NCBI GenBank assembly: GCA_914767715.1
Contig: OU612066.1
Coordinates: 16,745,001-16,809,000, forward strand
Length of the DNA stretch: 64,000 bases
Direction of reading: 5' to 3'
Source: Membranipora membranacea
Lineage: Eukaryota; Bryozoa; Gymnolaemata; Cheilostomatida; Membraniporidae
Position numbers and translations under genes: made by a program. Under the pieces are notes generated by a model. The model had not been told where the DNA came from. It did no database searches and saw only the letters and a list, made by a program, of their open reading frames with translations. Below, piece after piece: positions 12,780 to 24,700 of this stretch. The number at the start of each line of letters is the position of its first letter. Position 1 is the first letter of the stretch.

Positions 12780-13510
12780 GTCCTCTGATTGTCCTTAAAT
12801 TTTCATATCCCGTATTGTCCGGGGCAGAAAACTGTTATGAAAACAGTTCCCTGTGGCAGCGATAGAGCGTGGCTCGTTCCGTGTTTGTGATCTTGTCGAG
12901 ACTGTAGTATGGGGCTGGTTTATTATTTCATCGTAGGATGTGCAGAGTGCAGGGTGGGCCTCCTCTCGTCTCTTGAAAGTACCTTATGTAGGAGCTTTAC
13001 CCTGGAGTTCTTCCGCCGAATAACTAGCTGTCCAGCTGCAATTTCTCCTTTGCTTCTGTAACACCCCTCCTCCCCTTCAATCCACAGATCATTCTCACAC
13101 CTTGGTTTTGCACAATCTCGAGTGCCTCGATCTCCCTCTTTGTGGAAGGATCCCAGGCACAGGAAGCATATTCCAGATGAGGAAGGCAGAGAGACTTGTA
13201 TGCAATCAGTCTGGCTCTCTCCGGTGCCCAGTAGAGAGCTTGTCTGATCATCCCAATCTGCTTTCTGGCGCTGCAGATCTTGTCGGCTATGTAGTCAGTG
13301 AACTTTAGATCTGACTGCAGTATCACTCCCAAGTATTTGCAATGATCTGTGTGCTCCAGCACTATATTGTCCATGTGTACTCTGGGACTGTTCTCTGGGG
13401 ATGGAAGGCAATAATCTTACACTTCTTAGCATTAAAATCCATCCCCCAGGTTTTAGCCCAGGTGTTCTGTGACTCCAAGTTGGCTTGAAATCTCTCCTCA
13501 TCATTTCTGT
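12780..13510 (-). pseudogene. Non-LTR retrotransposon relic (reverse transcriptase C-terminus)
   Basis: On the minus strand, 13374-13024 encodes the stretch after the reverse transcriptase core, with the landmarks CKYLGVILQSDLKF, RLIAYKSLCLPHLEYASCAW and EALEIVQNQGVRMI. This is typical of Jockey/CR1-type elements. The preceding part, with WGMDFNAKKCKIIAF, lies in another frame (about 13500-13380), so there is at least one frameshift. Downstream of the stop at 13024 the end motif NSFLPRTIRD can still be read near 12820. No catalytic FADD core or endonuclease is present. It is a 5'-truncated, inactive copy. Confidence 0.85.
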
Positions 13511-14147
13511 TGTCTACATTTTTTTGGTACATCATCAGGGTATATTTTGAACTCTCTACCTACTCAACCTGACCTACTCAACTGCCATACCCTTATTTAC
13601 ATGGGCGCAGTGGTACCTAATATGTAGCCTGATCATTTCCTTCTATCAACCATCCCCCTTCTAGACTATTTGCTTATACCTGTTTTTGAATCAAGAGCAA
13701 ATCATGTGAGAGGCTTCTTCTAGTTTGACCAAATTCAGAATTACAATTTCTTTTTCATGCTTTAAAGACTGACCTTTAGATAACCTCTAGCCTATATTCT
13801 ACACAAGCATGGAAATATTGTGCTACCCACCCTATAAGATTTTAGAAACAGGTAACAATCTTTAGTCTTTAGAGGAAGTAACAAAAGTCTCACAAGATAA
13901 TGGAGTAAGTAAATCATTATACTCAAAATTTGTTCTTTACATCTGTTCCATCCACTATATTCAGCTCTTGTCAGGTCATCTCATATGAGCAAATTATGCT
14001 CTTTGGATATTAAGCTAGTTTTTTAAATGTTAATTTATGTCCACAAACTTCATGAACTCGATGTTATACAGCCATTTAGTTATGATTATCTCCTAAAATA
14101 TTCTCTAAAACCATGCCTGCTAGATGAAATTGTATTGGCTGGCTGAT

Positions 14148-14260
14148 TTATTGTATGTATGTATGTATGAGTATAGTATTACTATGTATGTATTGTTGTA
14201 TGTATGAGATTGTTGTATGTATCAGGCAGTGAGTATGTATGTATGAGGGATGACTGTACT
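14148..14260 (+). repeat. (TATG)n microsatellite, interrupted
   Basis: Runs of TATG/GTAT units at 14150-14170 are followed by broken runs to about 14250. It is a simple repeat with no coding meaning. Confidence 0.85.
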
Positions 14261-15858
14261 GAAGGCCAGCCAGTGGGTGGTGTATCAGTCAGGCAGTTCA
14301 TCTAAGTTTATATACAGTACACCCCACCTTCTTTTAGTATAGAATACACCATAAATCAACCTTAGTTAGATGTAATGATGAGGGAGTGTCTAATAAGCAT
14401 TTATGCATTGGTCTGATGGGTCAGCTCAGAGAACTCAAGCAAGCCCACTGTTTCATCTATCTCATAATTTGAGTGCACTCGTGACTCAGTTGGTGGAATG
14501 TCTGTGGCATAAATTGAGGACCATGATGAATTGAGATACTATAGGCTATTTCAATTGAGTATTGTTGTTGGCTGTGTTTTGTTCGTTGATCTAAGCCCCC
14601 AAGTGAAATAGTCCCCCGCTAATACCATGAAGCCTTATCTCAAAGGCCAATAACAAATGTTTGAGGGAGGAGTCTCATAGTCAAAGCTGAGATCTTGCTC
14701 TGCCTTGGTCTATCTATGTATGGCTTGTATGCATTACCCATAGACTTAATAAGAAACCTAGACAGGACACCATGTAGATAGAGCATTAGTGCAATGAGGC
14801 ATTCAGTTGTGGGAGACGTTACGACCATGAATTGTGTAGTAGCATTGATGTTATCATTGACATGCAGCCCATATACCAGGTGTTTTATTGATAACTCTTG
14901 ATCGCATTTAGTTTGAAAAGTGCAATAGATGAACAGTTCTGATATCAATTTTCATCTCAAAACCAATATCAAATTGATGAAAAGATGCTGCTGACTTTCC
15001 TGCAACTTTCAAACGGAAAACGATGAAAAGTGATCAAGCTATCAACAAAAAAACCTTGAATGTCGCTTGCAAATCAATGATAGCATCATTGCTTTTACAG
15101 TCACAAGCCAATGTCGTAACCTCACCCACAATTAAGTGCCTCACTCTAGCTGTATATAGTTCCCTGTCTAGGTTTATTAGTATTACTCTACTGGTGGCCT
15201 GATTCTGCTTTTTAGGCCCAGGAGTTTTTCTAGATGCTGAAACAAGGGACTGATTCCTTTGGATAGTGTTCAGCTAGTATAGTCGGTGTGATTCTTTCCT
15301 CAAGACTAATGGTTCTAGTCTCTGTAACTCCACAATTCTACCTCCCAAGACGGGACCCATGTCTATCGATTGTGTTGTCAATTCATACAGTTATATCCAG
15401 GTGCTATGCCATATTCTACTGTCTTCAGTGCATTCTGCTTTTTCTATGTTTCTATAGCAGGAAATGTATGGAACTTCTCTTTTCATCACAATGTTTCACT
15501 TTGAAAACCATAGGATTTAAGTGAGAGACAAATTTCCGCTCTAACTCTAGCTCTAACTTCTCCCACTTTGTATTATGATTGTTTATTTGTAACTAGAAGT
15601 TGATAAGGGTGTTCTGTTGCCTTACATGAACAGTTGACTTGCTTGCGACTGCCAGCTGCCTTTCATCTTGGTCCTTAAAGACGTTTTTGGTATCTCGTCA
15701 TCCGAGCCAGAACCAAAATTATTTAGTTGTGAATTCTAATTGATTATTCATACATCTGTCAGACCATTTGTTATCTAACCTGTGGCGCATAGCCTACATC
15801 TCTACAAGATCTGCATGATAAACTCTCAACCAACTTCAAAAACTCATCAAACCTAGCG

Positions 15859-18168
15859 ATGGCTTGTAAAAATTCGTATTGAGATAGCTTCAAAAGAACA
15901 ACAGTGGTCCTGTTGGAATGTGGGTAGGCAGACATTAAAGATACCCTAACTGTATGTATGTCTTGATTTTCTATTTTCTCAGGAACAAAGAGTTACCCCG
16001 CGTGCAGGAATCTATTCTAAAGAAACGCCGCAGAAATCTAGAAGCCAGGGCTGACAGACAAAGGCAAATCAACAAACAAAACAGGGTGAGTGATTACTTC
16101 TTTGGGTAACCGTGTTCTTGATCTCATGCTGCAAGAAACCGTCTAGTAATTTAGGCTTTCTGCTTGGTGCCTTGTTTCAGTTAAATATATTTTGTTATTA
16201 CTTTGCAATAAAGTACCGACACCTAGGTAATTTATATACGGGACCAGGGATTGTATTGTCTGATCACTGAAAGTGGAAAATCGAGTTCTTATGTTCACTG
16301 TTTCACTGTAATGCTTGGATCTGAATATTCAACTAACTCAAATTGTTGTTTTTCTCATTTATAGGGTCGTCAGTATTCAAAGAAAACATTTTTCAGAAGA
16401 GCAGAGAGATACGCTAAAGAACACAAGAAATGTGATAGATTTGATGTCAAGCTGATCAGAGAATCTAAGAAACCAGAATCATGTAAAGTCAAACCTAGAG
16501 GTGACCTCGCATTCGTGCTCAGGATCAGAGGGTAGGTTCGACTATGATAAGTTATGTGCTGTTTTCTACAATAATCCAACATCTACGCTGTCTCATTAAT
16601 CTTGTTTTTGTATTTCACCGAAGATTTTTATTACTACTGCAATATCAATCAGTGTATCAGCTATATAAAGTGTGGAGTTCAGAAGTTGTCCCCTCACAAA
16701 TAGTAGGGTGACAACTTTGAAATAGTATCCTTGAGATTCATTGCAAATCTAACATCTCATCTGCAAGTTTCTATCCATTGCTTGCAAATCACTAAACTCC
16801 CATGTTATGGTATTAACAAAACAGTAGGGTTTTAAGATAACTTAGGGCAGCAAAATCTCATAAGCTTATGTGTCTAGAATTATTGCTTGAACTTAAATCT
16901 AAGAAACTTTTCACCAACCCTGCATCATGTCAGGTCGACTCATTCTGTATGCTTCTCTCAAGATGAGCTGTACATTGTTTTGTTTTTCTGCGATTCTCTT
17001 TAATACTGCAACTCTACCTCAATTACAGTTTGAAGGATGTGCCCGAAAAAGCCAATCAAGTTCTCACACTATTACGGCTAAACAAACAGCACCAAGGAGT
17101 TTTCCTCAGACTAAATAAGACCACCTTACTACTACTAGAGATGGTTGATCAGTATATCACATGGGGACATCCTAACCTTAGGACGGTGAGAGAGTTGATA
17201 TTCAAGAGAGGAATGGGTAAAGGGACTAAATCTGAGGGAAGAAAAGCTCTCTCTGATAACACATTCATAGAGGAGGCTTTGGGTGAGTTTGGCTAATTTT
17301 TATATATTATGTTAGCCTGGGATTCAGTATGTCTGTATTATTGGTTGTGTTTGATATTGCTTGTGTGGTGCTATCTACTCGTATATCACTATTGTGCATT
17401 TCTGAATACACATGTGCTTGTGTTTTGTTTGAATTGGCTGATGGGTTTTGGTTTATTGTTGTGTGGAGTTGACAGTTCATGTTTTGTCTGTTGGTGACAT
17501 TGCAACAGCAACAAACCAACACACCCAACTTGAGTAGATAACTCAAAATTGTTGGACTGATTCCCACTCTAATATTAAGTGCATTTTGCCTCAGATCATG
17601 GTTAGTGGATTTCGACCATGTATTTATGTGCTGCTCCTTCCTGTTCAAATCAATAAATGCAGAAAATACAAGTTTGAATCAAAATTATTGTCACCGAACT
17701 GTTGATGAAGTGAATTGAAATCTAGGACCTTTCGGTTGTGAGGTCTGTTCCTTTGCCCTCTACTCAATATTCAAGCAATTTAAAGCCACTAACATCGCAC
17801 CTCACTGCAAAAGAAAGAATGACATCATATATTTACACATGATAATAATAGTAACAGTTATAATAACAATAGTACCTGTGTTGAAATCGGAAACAAGACA
17901 GTCCTCCCTGAAGAATTCTGTCATTATTATACTTGTATGTAATATTTCTTTTTTAGGTAAATACGATATTGTATGTACAGAGGATTTAGTTCACGAAATC
18001 TTCACAACAGAAAGTTCCAACTTCAAGGTGGTTAATGACTTTCTACATAACTTTAAGCTGAATGCACCAGCAACTGGTTATAAAAATAGAAACAAATATT
18101 TCAAAGATGGAGGTGACTTTGGATGTAGGTTTGACGAAATTAACTCTCTCGTTAAAACTCTGATATGA
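15859..18168 (+). CDS. RPL7L1: Ribosomal protein uL30-family, RPL7-like 1 (5 exons)
   Basis: Exons: 15859-15875, 15983-16085, 16365-16531, 17029-17282 and 17957-18168, giving 753 nt and 250 aa (human RPL7L1 is about the same length). Exons 2-5 are firm: each GT-AG junction keeps the frame. Landmarks are LPRVQESILKKRRRN near the N-terminus, LAFVLRIRG, YITWGHPNLRTVRELIFKRG, LSDNTFIEEALG and CTEDLVHEIF. RPL7L1 is favoured over RPL7 itself because of the VQESILKKRRR start and because the classic RPL7 end WPFKLSSP...GGDAGNRED is replaced by a diverged FKLNAP...GGDFGCRFDEIN. The 17-nt first exon (MACKNS, in GCGATGG context) is inferred from phase and is less certain. The family is a nucleolar/ribosome-associated relative of uL30. 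A plus-strand AATAAA near 18680 could be the polyadenylation signal. Confidence 0.9.
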
Positions 18169-20326
18169 ATGATCGATGGATTACGGTTACTCACATTACT
18201 CAAGGAGCGGTTAAAATTGTCTGTTCATAGACTGGCAAGTGGTGATCAATGTGCAAAGCCATGTACTTCGTGCCAAGGATTCATTTCTATGCATGTATAT
18301 CAGATTCCTGAAAACAACAGCTTTTAAGCTGCTATGGCACATATGCTAGTTAGTATCTGAGAACATACAACATCGTTCATACAGACCAGTTTTTAGATTT
18401 TTATAAGGGCCAAATTTTGGCTGAGGTTATATCTAGGCTGACATACAAAGTCGGCAGAATATTATGATATCCGAAAGGGCAGTCCAAGAAAATATATATG
18501 TTGTACAAATATCTCTGTGTATGATCATTTTATATATTCATTGATTTGACTTATGGCAAAGTTGGTAGGCCTGGATTAGGCAAAAGGTGAACTAGTAGGG
18601 ATTCCCTAGTATATTGATCCCGAAAGATGGATTCAGAGGTCTACCATGTGTGACTGGGAAACAGATATTCAAAACCCAGTAAATAAAAGTTGTCCTGAAT
18701 GATTGAAGGGTGTGTTAACTTATGCCAAGACAAGTTTGGCGAACATGATGTATTAGACACAATACCAGATAAATATCAGTAGAGTTCCTGCAGATGTCAT
18801 GGAATGAGTATAACCTGCGTATCACGAGAAATGGCCGAACAAATTCATTTCACTATCTACTCACTACTCCCGTCTTTAACACCTTGGTCTTATCAAAAAA
18901 TCAGAAGTGCAAATTTATTCTGAGGTCAGAGGATGATTAAATTCAAAGCATTGATGAGGAATGTTCCAGATGCTGATATCAGGCTTAGCAACCTATCTCA
19001 GCTTTCCGTGAAATACTGTAGGTGGAGTGTGCTGAGGTTTTGTCAATTCTCACAGATAACATACAGACAATTTGGACATATCCGCCCAGCATTTTATCGG
19101 TGCTTGTCTTGTTTATGACACAACAGAGGGTGGGCTGCCCCTAAAGAGGGATGCATGTTGCCCTAAGTCCTCATCCTGAGAGTGTGATACATTCTTGAAG
19201 ACTAGAATGCATCCTAGAGGTGAGTCCATGGTGGACCTCCTGAGTGAGCAGCATGCCGCCAGAAACTGAAACATACACTAATCAGCCATTGGCAGCGACA
19301 CTTTGATCTTAGCCAATAGGCCGAGAAGCTTGTCTCCATCAAAGAATGATGGTGTTTCGGAAAACTGAATCAGTGGAGATACTCATGACCTGTTGTACCA
19401 TTGTTATTGGGTGTCTATATCCTTATCATGGAGCTGATAATTATGTATACGTGACATAGAAAAGGCTGATATTTGATGTTTGTTCTGATGCCAATATTAA
19501 GAATTTCTGCAATTTCGATTCACTAATAGTGTACACTATTCTGCCTTGTTCAGTCATATCTGTTAGGTGGGAACAAAGTAAAAAAGTATGTTGACTCTCG
19601 TTCCACAGGTCTTGCAGACACAGACTATCACTACTTTTCTTGTTTACGCAAGGGAAATGCGAAAGCAAATAGCCATGTGAATTAAACCAGGAGGTGAATG
19701 CGATGATGATATAGTTTGTTATTTTGGCGGGGAGGAAGGAAGTGAGACTGTGACTTCAGTCATCATGATGCAACAAGGGAAAATTTAAGCTCAGCCTCTA
19801 TCCATCATTTTAAACATACTGAGGTACTGATATCATATCAGTCTTCATACAAAAATAGGGGATAAATAAACACAGATGATAAGTGGTGTTGTACTAGTGA
19901 TTCTATTCTATCTAATCGATTTTAGCTAAAACACATACATCAAATCAAGCTCCACAGTCTATATGACTCTGACCAACTCTGAAGAGAGGCATTATTTCTC
20001 TATATGCTTTGGCAGGAAACAGAGGTGAGTGTTGAACACCCACAACTACTCAACTATTCAATAATTATTGCTGGATATTTTACACACATTATCATCTGGC
20101 TAGTATGGTCTTCTGCATGGGAGCATCCTTCGATGTTTGAACACCTGATATCAAATGAGAAAATACAATAATAATTTTGTGGTGTAGATTTACAAGGCAG
20201 TATGCTTAACTGGAACTTTGGGACTTTCACTACTACCATCCAAAGGTTGCGAGATTTGTTGGAAATGAAATCATTGCCAATTGAGTGCGACTTGTCATCA
20301 AATCCGAATTTTATTTTATAGATAAG
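18169..20326. other. Intergenic region between RPL7L1 and the atlastin-like gene
   Basis: Besides the probable 3' untranslated region of RPL7L1, the only recognisable element is the U2 snRNA-like segment on the minus strand at 19301-19332. Short open frames at 18933-19118 and 19441-19668 match nothing known and lack splice context. Confidence 0.55.
19150..19332 (-). ncRNA. U2 snRNA 5'-end-like segment (chimeric copy or pseudogene)
   Basis: On the minus strand from about 19329 the sequence reads GCTTCTCGGCCTATTGGCTA followed by AGATCAAAGTGT. The 5' end of U2 snRNA is GCTTCTCGGCCTTTTGGCTA AGATCAAGTGT, so about 30 bases match with one substitution and one insertion. The match stops there: the branch-site-recognising region (GTAGTATC) and the Sm site are not found in the next 150 bases. 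These 150 bases are comparatively GC-rich and contain small stems such as GGTCCACCATGGACT. A functional U2 gene is unlikely. A 5'-truncation chimera, an snRNA-headed SINE or a chimeric small RNA would fit. The left edge is arbitrary. Confidence 0.5.
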
Positions 20327-21723
20327 ATGGCGAATTCAGGGGAAGAGTGTATGACCAAAGTAGTGTCACTAGCCCTGTGCGAGTCTGCAGTTTTCGGAGG
20401 CGCTCAAGACCTTGAATTTCACCATGACCAGGGTCTACACAAGGTTTAAAAAGGTGTACCTAATGACTGTAAAGTCTATACAATTTCTGTGTCCGGAGCT
20501 TTCCGAAGAGGGAAAAGTTTTCTCATCAACTCGCTGGCTACCTACCTGGAGCATACAGTTTGTGAGGTATGTCTACTTTATGTCTAGTTATGTACACATT
20601 TAAATTAAAAGTATTTGGAGGTTAGACTTAGTGAACTACTCCCCTTGATCATAATCATTATATTGTTTTATGTATCATTGGAAAGCTCTCAACACAAGGA
20701 ACACGAAATGTTGTTTGATGTGATATCACGGCTGTCATAAGTCTTGAAGACACTATCTTGTTTTCCTAATAACTTGTGACCTGTTGGTGGGAGAATGCTG
20801 ATATTTTTCAGCTTTCACACCTTGTTTTTGCTATAGAATAAATTTGACTATGTGGCCTTAATCTTTGATGTTACCAATGTATCAAAACTGGGACATAATT
20901 AATAAAGTTTAGGTATCAGTATGCAGCAATCACCATGTTTTCATCAGTGTTTCCATGTGTATTTGAGATCGGCCTAGATCGAGCTGAGTTGCCACTCCTT
21001 GGCTTACCCTCAAAATGAGCATCCATTCCCGTTGATGGAGCTGAGCTTAGCGCGATCTGAACCTTAGAGCCCAGCGCAAACCGAGAGGTATTCCCATGAC
21101 TCAAACAGCCCCGAAAATAGCCTAAGGTCAAACCATGGACCTACAGTGTATCATCACAGAGTAAGGATATATCCTTATAAGCTGACTTCAGAATCTTATG
21201 AAAAAATAGAAACGTGTCACCTGATTATGACAAGGGGTAACTTACCACCTTAGGTATCATGTTGGGAGAAAAATTACTACTTAGGACCACAGCCAGCCCC
21301 GATCGCCATCCTGAACGCTTTTAAGGGCTGGCTGTGCTTAGGACTTGTGTTTGAAAAGTAAAATTATGTAGAATGATAACGCTTGATGTGAAATCGTCGT
21401 TGACAATTGAGTATCTTTGATCTTGCCACCTAGAGCATTCCTATGCTCATATACATTGACATAATTACCTGAATTTATTTTAACCTACACCTTTAGGTTA
21501 TGTCAATGACCAATCTGAATATCATATCATGTGCTATTGTATATTGTATGTGAATACCAGAAATAACTTTGTTTGGATAATGTCGCGTCATTTTAGTGAA
21601 CAACTGAGGCAAAATCTGCTTTTTTTGTCAGCGCGGATAAGAGACACATTGATTGAGAGAAGTTTCCAACAAGTTCAACTTATTCTTAGAGATAGAATTC
21701 CTCATATTATTCGGTTTTATCTG

Positions 21724-21756
<33 letters not shown>

Positions 21757-24700
21757 TTATATAAATATTCGTATAAGAAATCAAATGTAATTCTTTACGT
21801 CACATTAAAAATAGAATGCTTTTGTGAACTGGGAAGCTTTGTTTTTAACCAATGATTTGCAGCAGATCGTGGGCTTTTGAGCAAAATACTCATAGACAAA
21901 ATTGTCTATGAAAATACTCTTCAAATGACCTACAAACCACACCTACAACCTTGCAGCGATTAAGCTTCTATAGCTATACCATCATGATCATGGACCATCA
22001 GAGGTGGCGCTTTATTGTTTCACCGTTGCACATTATCATCAAACAAGCTGTCCCAAAAACGTGATTGTTTCCACACAATCTACGTACTCTCCGCCTTATA
22101 TGAATGTTAGATAACCGAGAAGAGTTGATTTAATTTTTCTGATCAAAGATGTAGGATGATGTCATTTGATAAGGGCTGGCCATGTGATGGCATTATCCTG
22201 CATGTGATAACAATATTGATATGTTGCGTCCCAGGCATTTTTAATTCAGAAACGCCCCCCGAAAATATTCTTTTGTATGGAAAAGTGTGACCTATTTTTG
22301 TTCTTCACATAGTGGTCCTGATCATTTAATAATATGAAAGAAGTGTATGCAACAACTTTCTTATCTTGCCATACCAAAGACTACCCTCACTTGATTTATC
22401 CAGGCAATTATCCTGGTTTACCAATATCAAGACACCGATATTTCTATGTTTACCAAAAATCCTCTCTTTTTGTCAAGATATAAACCCTCTCTTTGATCAA
22501 CTTGTATGAATTTTTTTTTGTAGGGGAAGTCAAGCGAGAGCTGGGAAACATGCGGGAAGCCAATAACGGGTGTTAACTGGAAATGTTCACGGCAAGGTGT
22601 CACCTCTGGTATCTGGATGTGGTACAAACCTTTTATGATGAAAACAGGATCTGGAGAAGAGGTAAGCAGGTATTAAATTCATTTTGCAGTTGTTTATTCA
22701 TGGCTTTGTATTTATCATGCACACATAAAGTTAAGGTGACAACTATTGCAAATCTATCTTGCTATCTTATAATGATACTGCTCTATATATAAATGGAATC
22801 CACAAATGATATTAATCCTGTTGGATGACTCTTATATCCAATTCTATGTTCGTCACTCCTAAAATTTGTAGTGAATCATATTGGTAGCCATTCTTGGGGG
22901 GGGGGGCTAACTTATTGCATTTTACACTTCAGCTAATATACTATATACTATATAAACTCATTGCCAAGGGTCAAAAGGCTCTACTTCAAAATTATGATCT
23001 TAGACACTGCCGCAATCATCTCTTATTTGATTATCACACACATAGTAGAGCCTTCATGTCAACAATTGCCAATCACTATGGTTCCATGCCACGAATGAGT
23101 GGCTCACTCCCATTTCGAATGATGAATGCTAACGATTTCCATGATGAAAAAACATGAAAAATTCGCCGCAACTGGGAATTGAACCCAGGTCTCCCGCATC
23201 TATGGCCATTGCAGTCATTGTGTGCAAGTGCGCTAACCACTCAGCCTCACCACCTTATAAGAAATGAATGATTCAAAACGGTATGTGTATTCGCGTCAAG
23301 AAATGTCTATCGGTACATGCGGAAGTTGACTTAAATGCTATTCCCATATATCGATCAGGCTTAAAACTGGTGTCAAATCAATATTTAAAAACATAGTGAT
23401 TGCTACACTGATACGACTGTCCGAATTTGAAACAAATGTGGAAGAAGGTGAGATTAAATCTCGTCTTCTTCCACATTTGTTTCTAAACTACAAATTCTGT
23501 AGTTTAGAAATCTAATGAGATAACCGATAATTTTTCAAAAAGATTTGTGTCAACTTATTGAAAAAATACGCTCTGATGAAGCCATTCCTCCTGATGCAGC
23601 TAAGTATGCTGGAATTGTTTTCTTTTTCAATTAAAAAAATATGGATACAAGCTGCATGATCAAATTACTGGTATTATCACCAATATATGATTACTGTGTG
23701 TGTGCACATGTGGCTCTGTGCCCTAGCACTTGCAGAATCCAAAAAGCTGTAAGTTCAGATAAACAAATTCACCTGTCATCAAGCTGTGACCCCTCTATAT
23801 TCTTTTTTTCGCTCACACAAGCTGTCTTCCATTATTCAGGTGGCAGTGTTGCTGGTTGACTGTCAAGGTATAAATGATCCAGGAAAGTCCGACACCCAAC
23901 TTGACTTCCATTTAGACTATTTAAGCTTCCAAATGGCGGATTTACAAATTATCAACTTTCACGAACTTATCAGTGCCAGGGACATCGAGGCTCTCCAGGT
24001 TGGTCCCTAAAGACATTTTATTTTATGAACACCAAGCTCTTACAGCAACTGAGATTTTACGGTTTTATTAGTAGTTAAACTATGACAACTTTATTCGTTT
24101 GGAATAGACAGTTTCCTGAACTCAAATTAAGGCCTCTGATTGGAGATGTCTTCTTGCCATTTGGTGTCAAGACTTGTCTTTGTAGACATTTTCAAGTTTA
24201 AGTGCCCTGTAAGCTGTCTCAACTCTTGTGTGATCCTCACTTGACATTGCAATATCTCAATCTTTCTTAGCTCTGCAGTACTTTCTCGAAGCTGTCTAAG
24301 AAGAGTGTTACGTCGTTCGGTGACTTGATGATATTGGTGAGGGATTGGAAAAAGGGTTATCAGCCAAGTTTTGGGAGCAACAAAGATTTCTTCGCAAATG
24401 AGGTAAAACTTGAATACATTCTGGCCTATGCTATCTTGGAATTATTAGAATTCAAGAGCCAGTAACAGAGGATGATACGATCACGGTTGTGTGTAGAATG
24501 TCAGCAACCCCTATTTTTCTGTACATATCGAGTCATAACAAAATTGTCCTCAGTTGGTTGTGTACAGGAGATCAGTAAGTCCGATCAGTTGTCATTCTAC
24601 TGCCCTCAGTGCCACAAGGCTCCTCCTGCCTTAACTTCCCACCCCCTCCCCATACAATGAATGAATAATCTTTTAAAAATCTCTTCACATTTATGTGAGC

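Larger units (their letters stand above)
11453..15858. other. Intergenic region between GPN2 and RPL7L1
   Basis: The divergent GPN2 and RPL7L1 starts are about 4.4 kb apart. Recognisable contents are a dead non-LTR retrotransposon end (12780-13510), an AAAT microsatellite (about 12566-12594) and a TATG microsatellite (about 14148-14260). A moderately GC-rich block at 11960-12190 may be a further interspersed repeat. No other gene is supported on either strand. Confidence 0.6.

Noticed and set aside
15288-15524. Possible upstream exon of RPL7L1
   Set aside because: No family similarity and wrong phase; the 17-nt exon at 15859-15875 fits phase and start context better.
17307-17648. 113-codon minus-strand frame
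   Set aside because: It lies in an RPL7L1 intron with low-complexity Asn/Thr content and no homology that I recognise.
23164-23254. Functional tRNA gene
   Set aside because: The A and B boxes are good but the acceptor stem does not pair and the spacing is long; two comparable heads elsewhere favour SINEs.
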